Source: an uncultured Thermomicrobiaceae bacterium (lineage in GTDB: Bacteria; Chloroflexota; Chloroflexia; Thermomicrobiales; Thermomicrobiaceae). From it: 64,000 bases of DNA. Below, in pieces: positions 56,983 to 64,000 of the stretch (positions are counted from its first letter, which is position 1; the number at the start of each line of letters is the position of its first letter). The position numbers and the translations under genes are program-made. A model generated the notes under the pieces. That model saw nothing but the letters and a program-made list of their open reading frames with translations, was not told the origin of the DNA and made no database searches. The DNA is taken from assembly GCA_938082375.1 (NCBI GenBank), contig CALKCJ010000005.1, forward strand, positions 34,673 to 98,672, written 5' to 3'.

Positions 56983-58382
56983 TCGAGAACTATCGTGACG
57001 CTTTGATCGACCTTGCCTACCTCGTCTCCGCGGTCGCGCTGGTCTTTGGCCTGAAGCGGATGAGCGCGCCCCGGACGGCCCGTTCGGGGAACCAGATTTC
57101 CGCGGCCGCGCTGCTCTTGGCCGTCGTGGTCACGCTGCTGGATCGGCACATTACCTGGGGCGCGGCCAACGTGGCAGTGATGGTCTTCGGCATCGGCGTC
57201 GGTACCGTGGCGAGCGTCTACCTGGCGCGGGTCGTGCCGATGACTGCCATGCCGCAGATGGTCGCGCTGTTCAACGGCATGGGTGGCGGTACCGCCGCGG
57301 TCGTCTCGGTGGCCGAGTTCCAGCGCTTCGCCGCCTCGGGGGCCGTCAGCAGCGGCGAAGCGGTGTCGGTCGCCTTCGGCACGACGATCGGCTCGATCGC
57401 GCTCACCGGCAGCCTGATCGCGTTCGCCAAGCTGCAGGAGCTGATGACCGGGCGCCCGGTGCGGTTCCCGCTCCAGTTGCCGGTGAACGTGGCCGCCTTC
57501 CTCGGCATCGTCGCGCTCTGGGTCTGGCTGCTGGGGCTAGCCGGTGGGGTGGCGGTCGTCTGGCTGTTGTTCGCGCTGGCCCTGCTGTTCGGCGTCCTGC
57601 TGGTGCTGCCGGTCGGCGGTGCCGACATGCCAGTGGTGATCGCGGTGCTGAACTCGATGACGGGGCTCGCTGCCGCGGCCACCGGGTTCGTGCTGGACAA
57701 CCAGATCCTGATCGTGGCCGGTGCGCTGGTGGGTGCCTCTGGCTCCCTGCTCACCGTCCTGATGAGCCGGGCCATGAACCGCTCGCTCGCCAACGTGATG
57801 TTCGGCGCGTTCCGCGTGTCGGGCCGCGCCGCGGCGGTCGCTGAAGCCAAGCCGATCCGGGAAATCACGCCCGAAGACGCGGCTGTGCTGATGGCCTATG
57901 CCAACGAGGTGATCATCGTGCCGGGTTACGGGCTGGCGGTCGCGCAGGCCCAGCACCAGTTGCGCGAGCTGGCCGTCGAGCTGGAGAAGCGCGGGGTCGA
58001 GGTGAAGTTCGCGATCCATCCGGTGGCCGGACGGATGCCCGGGCACATGAACGTGCTCCTGGCCGAGGCCAACGTGCCGTACGACCAGCTCTACGAGATG
58101 GAGCAGATCAACGACGAGTTCCAGCGGGCTGACGTGGCGCTGGTCGTCGGCGCGAACGACGTGGTCAACCCGGCCGCGCGCACCGACCCCACGAGCCCGA
58201 TCTACGGCATGCCGATCCTGAATGTCGACCAGGCGCGCAACGTGATCGTGCTCAAGCGCAGCATGCGGCCTGGCTTCGCCGGGATCGAGAACGAGCTGTT
58301 CCACATGCCGCAGACCCGCATGCTGTTCGGCGACGCTAAGGAGTCGCTGGTCAAGCTGATCGAGGCGGTCAAGGCAGCCTAA
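56979..58382 (+). CDS. pntB: NAD(P) transhydrogenase subunit beta
   Basis: The subunit with the proton channel and NADP(H)-binding domain III (467 aa). The membrane part has about nine helices, with MTAMPQMVALFNGMGGGTAAVVSVAEF and ADMPVVIAVLNSMTGLAAAATGFVL. The C-terminal domain has VIIVPGYGLAVAQAQHQLRELAVELEKRGVEVKFAIHPVAGRMPGHMNVLLAEANVPYD, ALVVGANDVVNPAARTD and VLKRSMRPGFAGIENELF. It couples NADP reduction by NADH to proton entry, supplying NADPH. It is last of the operon and its 3' end meets the convergent LLM gene. Confidence 0.96.
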   Translation: MIENYRDALIDLAYLVSAVALVFGLKRMSAPRTARSGNQISAAALLLAVVVTLLDRHITWGAANVAVMVFGIGVGTVASVYLARVVPMTAMPQMVALFNGMGGGTAAVVSVAEFQRFAASGAVSSGEAVSVAFGTTIGSIALTGSLIAFAKLQELMTGRPVRFPLQLPVNVAAFLGIVALWVWLLGLAGGVAVVWLLFALALLFGVLLVLPVGGADMPVVIAVLNSMTGLAAAATGFVLDNQILIVAGALVGASGSLLTVLMSRAMNRSLANVMFGAFRVSGRAAAVAEAKPIREITPEDAAVLMAYANEVIIVPGYGLAVAQAQHQLRELAVELEKRGVEVKFAIHPVAGRMPGHMNVLLAEANVPYDQLYEMEQINDEFQRADVALVVGANDVVNPAARTDPTSPIYGMPILNVDQARNVIVLKRSMRPGFAGIENELFHMPQTRMLFGDAKESLVKLIEAVKAA

Positions 58383-59422
58383 TCCCGAGCGGGGGACACA
58401 CGGAGGGTGGCCTCGACGCACGGGCGAACGGCGGTGGCCAGCAGGCGGAGCGTGCGCTCGACCCGCTTCGGCTCCACGCCGCTCAGGTAGGGATTGGCGA
58501 GGAAGGCATCGAGCCCGAGCGTGCGTGCCGCCTGGACGATCGCCTGGGCACAGGCCTCCGGGCTGCCGGCGATAAGCGCTTCATTGGCCAGCAGCCGGTC
58601 GAGCGCATTCTCGGCCTCGGAGGTGGAACGCAGCTGCTGCAGCGAGGAGGTCGCCTCCGCTGGCGACGCCGGGAAGAGCTGTCCCAGGCGGCGGAGATCC
58701 GCGACTATCTCCCGGCGGGCCTGCGCGTCGCTCTCCGCGACGTACAGCGAGCGCATCAACGCGAGCCGTGCCGGGCTCGATGAGGCCTCGGCCTGCCCGG
58801 CGCGCCAGGCGTCGCAGGTCGCCTGGAGCTGGCTCAGTGGCCGGAAGCCGACCGCCAGCGAGAGGCCGTTGCGGCCAGCCCAGCGCGCGGCTTCGGGGTC
58901 GGTGCCGGCGTACCAGAGGGGTGGATGGGGCCGCTGGTACGGCGGCTCGACGTAGAGCTCGCGGAACCGGAACGCGATGCCAGGGTGATCGAACGGCTCG
59001 CCCTGCCAGGCTCGGCGCATCAGTACGAGGGTCTCGAGGAAGAGCGCCTGGCGCCTAGCCGGGTCGATGCCCAGGCTGGCGAGCTCTTGGGGGCGGTGTC
59101 CCAGCCCGATCCCCACCTCGAGTCGTCCCCGGCTCAGATGGTCGAGCACCGAGATCTCCTCGGCCAGCAAGACCGGGTTGTGCAGCGGCAGAGTGTACGC
59201 CAGCACGCCCAGCCGTACCCGCCGGGTGCGGGCGGCGACCGCGCCCAGCCAAACGCCCGGCGCCGGTGTCCGGTACAACGGGAGGAAGTGGCGCTCGGCC
59301 ACGAAGTAGTAGTCGAGATCCAGCCGGTCGATGAGCTCGGCGTCGCGCAGGCGCTCAGCGTAGACTCGCTCGGCTGGCACGTCCGGCATGACTTGAAAGA
59401 TGTCGAATACCCCGAACTGCAC
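58379..59422 (-). CDS. LLM class flavin-dependent oxidoreductase (luciferase-like)
   Basis: A 347-residue TIM-barrel flavoprotein of the bacterial luciferase-like family, using F420 or FMN. Landmarks are MQFGVFDIFQ, AELIDRLDLDYYFVAERHF, TRRVRLGVLAYTLPLHNPVLLAEEISVLDHLSRGRLEVGIGLG and PPLWYAGTDPEAARWAGRNGLSLAVGF. The cofactor cannot be told reliably, and the substrate is unknown (typically oxygenation of alkanes, sulfonates or amides). The gene overlaps the pntB stop region by 4 bases on the opposite strand and stands alone. Confidence 0.9.
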   Translation of the reverse strand: MQFGVFDIFQVMPDVPAERVYAERLRDAELIDRLDLDYYFVAERHFLPLYRTPAPGVWLGAVAARTRRVRLGVLAYTLPLHNPVLLAEEISVLDHLSRGRLEVGIGLGHRPQELASLGIDPARRQALFLETLVLMRRAWQGEPFDHPGIAFRFRELYVEPPYQRPHPPLWYAGTDPEAARWAGRNGLSLAVGFRPLSQLQATCDAWRAGQAEASSSPARLALMRSLYVAESDAQARREIVADLRRLGQLFPASPAEATSSLQQLRSTSEAENALDRLLANEALIAGSPEACAQAIVQAARTLGLDAFLANPYLSGVEPKRVERTLRLLATAVRPCVEATLRVSPARD

Positions 59423-59637
59423 GATGGCCCACCTCGCCTGGATCGGCTCCCCTGGGGTGACTATACCGGAAACGAGGTCTCCTCAGCTCGGGAAGCGTCT
59501 GAACTTCGCTGGTGTTGAGGGCATCCTGAGTCTCTTCACCCCGCCTGGTGCAGCGGCTCGTCGGCTGCGCTAGGCTACTGCGCGAGGGCAGGCAGCGCGG
59601 CGCGGGCCGGAGCCCGCATTGCAGAGGAGGTACGTCC

Positions 59638-60594
59638 GTGGAATACCGCCGGTTAGGCAACAGCGGGGCCCTAGTGTCGGTCATCGGGCTCGGGGGCAAC
59701 ACCTTCGGCCGCTACTGCGACGAGCGGCAGACGGCCGCGATCGTGCACCGTGCGCTCGAGCTCGGTGTCAACCACATCGACACGGCCGATACCTACTCCA
59801 AGGGTCTGTCGGAGGAGTACATCGGCAAAGCGATTGCCGGGCGGCGTCACGAGGTGGTGCTGGCCACCAAGACAGGGTATCCGTTGCACGAGGGGCCGAA
59901 CGGCCAGGGACTCTCGCGCCGGCGGATCATTGCTAGCCTGGAGGCCAGCCTCAAGCGACTCGGCACCGACTACGTCGATCTCTTTTACCTCCACCGGCCC
60001 GATCCAGACACGCCGATCGAGGAGAGCCTGCGGGCCCTTGACGATCTCGTGCGCGCGGGCAAGGTGCGCTATCCTGCGGTCTCGAACTACGCGGCGTGGC
60101 AGGTCGCCGATATCCTGGGGCGGTGCGAGCGCCGGGGCTACGTGCCGCCGGTGGTGAGTCAATCGCTCTACAACGTGCTGGAGCGTGGGATCGAGCAGGA
60201 GCTGATCCCGGCCTGCCACTTCTACGGGCTGGGCATCATCCCGTACTCACCGCTGGCCGGAGGGTTCTTGTCCGGCAAGTACCGCCCTGGCGAGCCGGTG
60301 CCGCCGGGCGTGCGTGGGCACGACAACCCGGCTTGGCAGCAGCGCTGGCTGACCGAGCGTCACTTCCGGGTGCTGGCGACCTTGGAAGCGTTCGCCGCCG
60401 AGCGCGGGCGGGCGGTCGGCGAGCTGGCGCTGGCCTGGCTGGCTGCTCAGCCGGTGGTGTCGTCGGTCATCGCCGGCGCGACGAGCCCACAACAGGTCGA
60501 GTCCAATGTGCGGGCCGGAGAGTGGCGGCTCTCGTCGGAGGAGTTGAACGAGCTCGAGCAGCGGCTTGCTGCAGCGTCGAACCAGGAGGTGTGA
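59638..60594 (+). CDS. Aldo/keto reductase
   Basis: A 318-residue NADPH-dependent reductase of the AKR superfamily (GTG 59638; GAGGAGG 7 bases upstream). The catalytic residues are Asp in NHIDTADTYSKGLSEEYIGKA (Asp and Tyr), Lys in VVLATKTGYPL and His in VDLFYLHRPDPDTP. The NADP-binding end has PYSPLAGGFLSGKYRPG and VIAGATSPQQVESNV, as in YajO/PhnA-like members. The next gene, for an AhpD-like protein, starts 5 bases after the stop, suggesting an operon concerned with reactive carbonyl or peroxide handling. Confidence 0.93.
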   Translation: MEYRRLGNSGALVSVIGLGGNTFGRYCDERQTAAIVHRALELGVNHIDTADTYSKGLSEEYIGKAIAGRRHEVVLATKTGYPLHEGPNGQGLSRRRIIASLEASLKRLGTDYVDLFYLHRPDPDTPIEESLRALDDLVRAGKVRYPAVSNYAAWQVADILGRCERRGYVPPVVSQSLYNVLERGIEQELIPACHFYGLGIIPYSPLAGGFLSGKYRPGEPVPPGVRGHDNPAWQQRWLTERHFRVLATLEAFAAERGRAVGELALAWLAAQPVVSSVIAGATSPQQVESNVRAGEWRLSSEELNELEQRLAAASNQEV

Positions 60595-60599
60595 GCGCG

Positions 60600-60977
60600 A
60601 TGGGCAGTCGCCTGGACGAGTTCCGGGCCTACCGGGCACGGATGAATGCCCGCATCAGCGAGATCGGCCACCGGGACATCAACCGCTTCTTCAGCCTCGA
60701 CAACGCGACCTACCGCGACGGCGCGCTGGACGCCAGGACGAAGGAGCTGCTGGGCTTGGTCGCCTCGACCGTGCTGCGCTGCAACGACTGTATCGACTAC
60801 CACCTCGACCAGTGCGTGAAGCTCGGTTGGAGCGACGCTGAGCTCTACGATGCCTTGAACGTGGCGCTGGTGGTGGGCGGGAGCATCGTGATCCCCCACC
60901 TACGGCACGCGATCGAGACGCTCGACCTGCTCCGCGCCGAGCAGGCGCAGCAAGCCACCGTGGCGGAGTCCGATTGA
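60600..60977 (+). CDS. Carboxymuconolactone decarboxylase / AhpD-like protein
   Basis: A 125-residue all-helical protein of the CMD/AhpD family. The redox motif TVLRCNDCIDYHLDQCVKLGWSDAELYDAL holds CxxC and the downstream His, as in alkylhydroperoxidase AhpD. TKELLGLVASTVLRC precedes it and ALVVGGSIVIPHLRHAIETLD follows. It likely has peroxidase or disulfide activity; the decarboxylase name is historical. ATG 60600 has AGGAGG about 12 bases upstream, overlapping the stop of the aldo/keto reductase gene. Hairpins follow the stop. Confidence 0.9.
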   Translation: MGSRLDEFRAYRARMNARISEIGHRDINRFFSLDNATYRDGALDARTKELLGLVASTVLRCNDCIDYHLDQCVKLGWSDAELYDALNVALVVGGSIVIPHLRHAIETLDLLRAEQAQQATVAESD

Positions 60978-61026
60978 CCGCACGCTCGGGGTGTGCGGGC
61001 CCGGGTTCGACGTTTCGCATCGAACC
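60978..61026 (+). terminator. Two hairpins after the AhpD-like gene
   Basis: CCGCAC/GTGCGG (60978-60998) and GGTTCGA-loop-TCGAACC (61004-61026), adjacent to the stop codon. They have no T-run, so termination is possible but unproven. Confidence 0.35.
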
Positions 61027-61367
61027 GGCGAGGGAGCGGAGCTTTTGGTTGTCGTTGCACCGGCTTTGATCGGGCAGCAAACTTCCGGGCTAGCCGGTCG
61101 ACGCGCTGGATCACGTAACGAGCGCTGTGGAAACCGGCGAAGTCCTCGCCCCCGGCCTGGTGGCATCAGCGCTCTGACCTCGAGGGCCTTGCGCCGGGCG
61201 CCCGACACCGGATCGACTGTCCTTGCCCTGCGTCACGCCGCTCAGTGCCGCTGCTCAACGACGCTGCTGGTCGGCTCGGCTCAGGTGCGATTCGGTATGC
61301 TTACCGGAGTGTAGTGTTGCAGTCGACACAGCCTGTACTGAGCCGAATTGGATCGGAGGCCAAGCTC
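61027..61367. other. Intergenic region with weak coding trace
   Basis: About 340 bp upstream of the S41 protease gene. A minus-strand stretch near 61130-61080 reads FAGFHSARYVIQRVDRLARK, which is protein-like but short, with no start or ribosome-binding site. It may be a gene remnant. The promoter for the protease gene should lie near 61290-61340. Confidence 0.35.
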
Positions 61368-62684
61368 GTGACATCGGGCGAGACGTTCGAGAAAAGGCAC
61401 CAAACGCGCGACCGCCGGAAGCGATTTCCACTCATGCTTGTCGTCCTTGTGCTGGTCTTTGCCCTCGGGGTCGGCCTTGGTGCTGCTGCGTCGCCGGTGA
61501 TCGCTCCTCTGCACTCGCAAGCAGCCCCGTCTCCAGTCGCGCCGATCTCGGTTTTTGGCGAGGCGTGGGACATCGTCCACCAGCACTACGTCGATCCTTC
61601 GGCGATCGATGATCAGAAGATGCTGGTGGCGGCCATCAGCGGGATGCTCGAGACACTTGGTGACCAGGGGCACACGCGGTACCTGACGGCCGACGAGTTA
61701 CAGATGCATGCGGAGGAGCTCTCCGGCACCTACACTGGCGTGGGCATCCAGATCGAGGAGCGCGACGGTAACATCGTCGTGGTCACCCCGCTTGACAACA
61801 CGCCGGCCCAGGAGGCTGGGATCCGGCCGGGTGACGTGTTGATCGAGATCGATGGCCAATCGGCGCAGGGGTTGGGGCTGGACGAGGTGGTGCGGCGCGT
61901 GCGCGGCCCGGAGGGTACCAGCGTGACGCTGGTCTTTCGCCGTGCAGGCCAACCGGAGCTGGTCCAGGTGACGCTGGTACGCGAGGTGATCCGGATCAGC
62001 CCGGTGAGCTGGGCCATGCTCCCCGGCAACATCGCCGATATCCGGCTGAGCCAGTTCTCGAGTGGAGCGACGGACGACCTCAAGCGCGCTCTCGCCGAGG
62101 CGCAGGCGGCTGGAGCAACCGGAATCGTCCTGGATCTCCGCAACAACCCGGGTGGGCTCGTCAGCGAGGCGATCGGAGTGGCCTCGCAGTTCCTGCCGCC
62201 GAACAGTACTGTCTTTCTCTCGCAGGTCCGCAGTGGTGCGCGCGACGAGTATCGCACCGATGCCTCCGCCACGCCGACGGATCTGTCGCTGGTCGTCCTC
62301 GTCAACAACGGGACAGCTTCGGCGGGAGAGATCGTAGCGGGCGCTATCCAGGAGAACAGGCGCGCACCTTTGGTCGGCGAGAAGACGTTCGGTACCGGAA
62401 CCGTGCTGACCGAGTTTCGGCTCCAGGATGGCTCGGCGATCTTGCTCGGCACGGAACTGTGGTTGACGCCAAAGGGTCGTCAGATCTGGCGCAACGGGAT
62501 CCAGCCGGATGTGCGGGTATCGCTGCCGACAGAGGTTTCGCCGGCCATGCCGGGCAGCGGGAAGCCGCTCACCGAGGAGGCGATCGCGCAGGACGCGCAG
62601 TTGCAGGCCGCGCTGCGTATCCTGCAGGGCTATCCAGCGCCGGGGACAAGCGCGCCGAGATCGGGTTGCCTGCGCTGTGAGTGA
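61368..62684 (+). CDS. S41 family C-terminal processing protease (CtpA-like)
   Basis: A 438-residue periplasmic/secreted protease. The N-terminal membrane segment FPLMLVVLVLVFALGVGLGAAAS is followed by the N-terminal helical domain. A PDZ domain (TGVGIQIEERDGNIVVVTPLDNTPAQEAGIRPGDVLIEIDGQ) and the S41 core carry Ser in VVLVNNGTASAGEIVAGAIQENRRAP and Lys in LVGEKTFGTGTVLTEF. GTG 61368 has GGAGG 8 bases upstream; upstream in-frame sequence is not conserved. The C-terminal tail ends CLRCE. It trims C-termini of exported proteins. It overlaps the DUF309 gene by 8 bases. Confidence 0.93.
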   Translation: MTSGETFEKRHQTRDRRKRFPLMLVVLVLVFALGVGLGAAASPVIAPLHSQAAPSPVAPISVFGEAWDIVHQHYVDPSAIDDQKMLVAAISGMLETLGDQGHTRYLTADELQMHAEELSGTYTGVGIQIEERDGNIVVVTPLDNTPAQEAGIRPGDVLIEIDGQSAQGLGLDEVVRRVRGPEGTSVTLVFRRAGQPELVQVTLVREVIRISPVSWAMLPGNIADIRLSQFSSGATDDLKRALAEAQAAGATGIVLDLRNNPGGLVSEAIGVASQFLPPNSTVFLSQVRSGARDEYRTDASATPTDLSLVVLVNNGTASAGEIVAGAIQENRRAPLVGEKTFGTGTVLTEFRLQDGSAILLGTELWLTPKGRQIWRNGIQPDVRVSLPTEVSPAMPGSGKPLTEEAIAQDAQLQAALRILQGYPAPGTSAPRSGCLRCE

Positions 62685-63138
62685 GCGTGACGAACCGGTG
62701 CATGCCCGCTGTGGTGATGTACCCCCACCGCTGCTGCTCGAGGGCGTGGCGCTGTTCAACCGGGGAGAGTTCTTCGAGTGCCACGAAGTCCTCGAGGAGC
62801 TGTGGCGGGCAGAGCGCGATCCGGTGCGCTGTCTCTACCAGGGTATCCTGCAGGTCGGGGTCGCATTTCACCACTTGCGGCGAGGGAACTGGATTGGCGC
62901 AGTGCGCCAGCTCGAGCGGGGACTGGCGAAGCTCGATCACTACCCACCGGTCTGCCAAGGCGTCGATGTCCTTGCCCTCGCGTGTGAAGCCCGGCACTGC
63001 CTGGACGTGCTCCAGCGGCTGGGGCCGGATCGAGTTGCCGAGTTCGACTGGGCGCTCGTGCCGCGAGTCCGGCTGCTCCTGTCCCCTTCGATACCGAGGG
63101 GTGGGCGGGAGCCTCATTCCTGTGGGACACGGGAATAG
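62677..63138 (+). CDS. DUF309 domain protein
   Basis: A 153-residue helical protein with the DUF309 signature EGVALFNRGEFFECHEVLEELWRAERDPVRCLYQGILQVGVAFHHLRRGNWIGAVRQLERGLAKL. The conserved H(E)xxxE-type residues in ECHEVLEELWR and in FHH may bind a metal. The role is unknown; the genes are often near cell-envelope or tRNA-modification genes. GTG 62677 overlaps the end of the protease gene by 8 bases, so it is probably translated from the same transcript. The C-terminal 25 residues (SPSIPRGGREPHSCGTRE) are not conserved-looking. Confidence 0.88.
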   Translation: MSERDEPVHARCGDVPPPLLLEGVALFNRGEFFECHEVLEELWRAERDPVRCLYQGILQVGVAFHHLRRGNWIGAVRQLERGLAKLDHYPPVCQGVDVLALACEARHCLDVLQRLGPDRVAEFDWALVPRVRLLLSPSIPRGGREPHSCGTRE

Positions 63139-63201
63139 CTTGCGCTATCGGCGCGTTGGGTAACGCTGGTCGTCGGCCCGCAGGCTGCGAAAGGGGTATC
63201 G

Positions 63202-63954
63202 ATGAGCGAGCACCGCGAGCAAGGGGAAAGCCGGGTACCGCCTCGCTTGATGGTCATCGTGGCCCATCCAGACGACGCTGAATTCATGTGCGCCGGTACG
63301 GTGGCCCGGTGGGCGGCTTCCGGCTGCGAGGTCGTCTACGTGCTCGGCACCAGCGGTGACAAGGGCAGCAACGATCCGACGGTGACCTCGGAGCAGTTGA
63401 CCGAGATCAGAGAAGCCGAGCAGGTCGCGGCGGCGCGAATCCTCGGTGTCAGGCAGGTCGAGTTCCTGCGATTTCCCGACGCTGAGCTGGTTCCTGACCT
63501 GACACTCCGGCGAGCGATCGCCCGCGCGATCCGAAAGTACAAGCCAGAGGCTGTGATCTGCCAGGATCCGACGGCGCGCTGGTTCGGACAGGAGTACATC
63601 CAGCATCCGGATCACATCGCGATGGGTGAGGCGGCGCTGGCCGCCATCTTCCCCACCTCGCGGGATCGGCTCACTTTCCCGGAGCTGCTCGCCGAAGGGT
63701 TGGAGCCACACACGGTGCAGGAGGTGTACCTGGCGGGCACCAGGGAGCCGGACTACTGGGTGGACATTACAGAGTACTTCAGCCGCAAGGTCGAGGCCCT
63801 GCAAGCCCATGTGAGCCAGATGGGCGACTGGGATCCGGAGCCCTGGATCCGGCTGTGGGCACAGGATGCGGCCGCCGAGGCGCGGCGTCGGCGCTTCCCC
63901 GGCGCTGAGCGGATGCAGCTCGCCGAGGCCTTCAAGTACTTCCGTATCGGCTGA
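63202..63954 (+). CDS. PIG-L / LmbE family deacetylase
   Basis: A 250-residue zinc-dependent N-deacetylase of the LmbE-like family. The zinc and catalytic motifs are AHPDDAEFMCAGTVARW (AHPDDxE) and QEYIQHPDHIAMGEAAL (HPDH), with TSGDKGSND and LRFPDAEL between. Members deacetylate GlcNAc-type substrates, including those of mycothiol, bacillithiol and lipid-linked sugar pathways; which one applies here is not clear. No thiol-biosynthesis partner is adjacent. ATG 63202 has GAAAGG upstream. The protein is complete, ending before the window edge. Confidence 0.92.
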   Translation: MSEHREQGESRVPPRLMVIVAHPDDAEFMCAGTVARWAASGCEVVYVLGTSGDKGSNDPTVTSEQLTEIREAEQVAAARILGVRQVEFLRFPDAELVPDLTLRRAIARAIRKYKPEAVICQDPTARWFGQEYIQHPDHIAMGEAALAAIFPTSRDRLTFPELLAEGLEPHTVQEVYLAGTREPDYWVDITEYFSRKVEALQAHVSQMGDWDPEPWIRLWAQDAAAEARRRRFPGAERMQLAEAFKYFRIG

Positions 63955-64000
63955 CCTCACCCCAGGGCGCGGCATCCGCACTGGCTGAGCGATCCCCGCC

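Noticed and set aside
60978..61367. Minus-strand frames with protein-like words (FAGFHSARYVIQRVDRLARK)
   Set aside because: Short, without a start signal or family match; at most a gene remnant.

Overview
The window is a GC-rich, densely coded stretch of bacterial chromosome. The gene repertoire (B-type ba3-like cytochrome oxidase with a very small subunit IIa, a DUF2520-panB-panC operon, split transketolase, SelA, DUF1028, PIG-L and M81 proteins, many GTG starts) and the codon bias fit Chloroflexota, most likely class Thermomicrobia. That placement is inference from gene content; no rRNA is present to settle it.

Layout. 1-4.8 kb: 3'-truncated rimO (minus), the wreck of an ECF sigma factor gene and its partner, then dgt-dnaG. 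4.9-9.8 kb: a damaged minus-strand region. panC is intact, but panB has a roughly 10-nt deletion, the DUF2520 (ketopantoate-reductase-like) gene has an in-frame stop and has lost its 5' end, and it is fused to the 3' remains of a BTAD/NB-ARC regulator that is itself broken by a 61-bp duplication. 9.8-15.9 kb: selA, tRNA-Pro, an S9 peptidase, a secreted/anchored carboxypeptidase-regulatory-like protein and a DUF1028 protein. 16.2-20.4 kb: the glycolate oxidase operon glcDEF. 20.6-28.0 kb: EVE-domain protein, MarR regulator with a palindromic operator facing a small membrane protein, a possible structured RNA, HIT protein, mutM, threonine synthase, an M23 peptidase gene that runs antisense into tRNA-Gly, and an MFS drug exporter.

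28.3-32.2 kb: a compact five-gene plus-strand operon with a MoxR-type AAA+ ATPase at one end, a DUF2201-like metallopeptidase/VWA protein at the other, and three unrecognised small genes between them. This is the best candidate for an undescribed system. 32.3-39.4 kb: M81 (MlrC-like) peptidase with a BKACE enzyme, a 60-aa protein under a palindrome-covered promoter, a YtcJ-type amidohydrolase, an agmatinase-family enzyme that looks like the guanidine hydrolase clade, and a 59-aa membrane protein next to a truncated CPBP-like gene.

39.4-50.3 kb: a large XPB-associated-type protein, an APH-fold kinase, a flippase-like membrane protein, an SH3/DPBB surface protein, a pentose-phosphate operon (transketolase N and C halves, rpiA) and a LysM/C39-like secreted protein behind a strong promoter with tandem palindromes. 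50.4-58.4 kb: ba3-type oxidase operon, DHA2 exporter, CopD-like protein and the proton-translocating transhydrogenase operon pntAA-pntAB-pntB. 58.4-64 kb: LLM flavin oxidoreductase, aldo/keto reductase with an AhpD-like protein, CtpA-type protease, DUF309 and PIG-L deacetylase.

The number of broken genes (sigma factor, regulator, DUF2520, panB, possibly the M23 tail and the third gene of the MoxR operon, truncated CPBP) is notable. The 61-bp duplication and the deletion fusion cannot be single-base sequencing errors; the one- and two-base cases could be.
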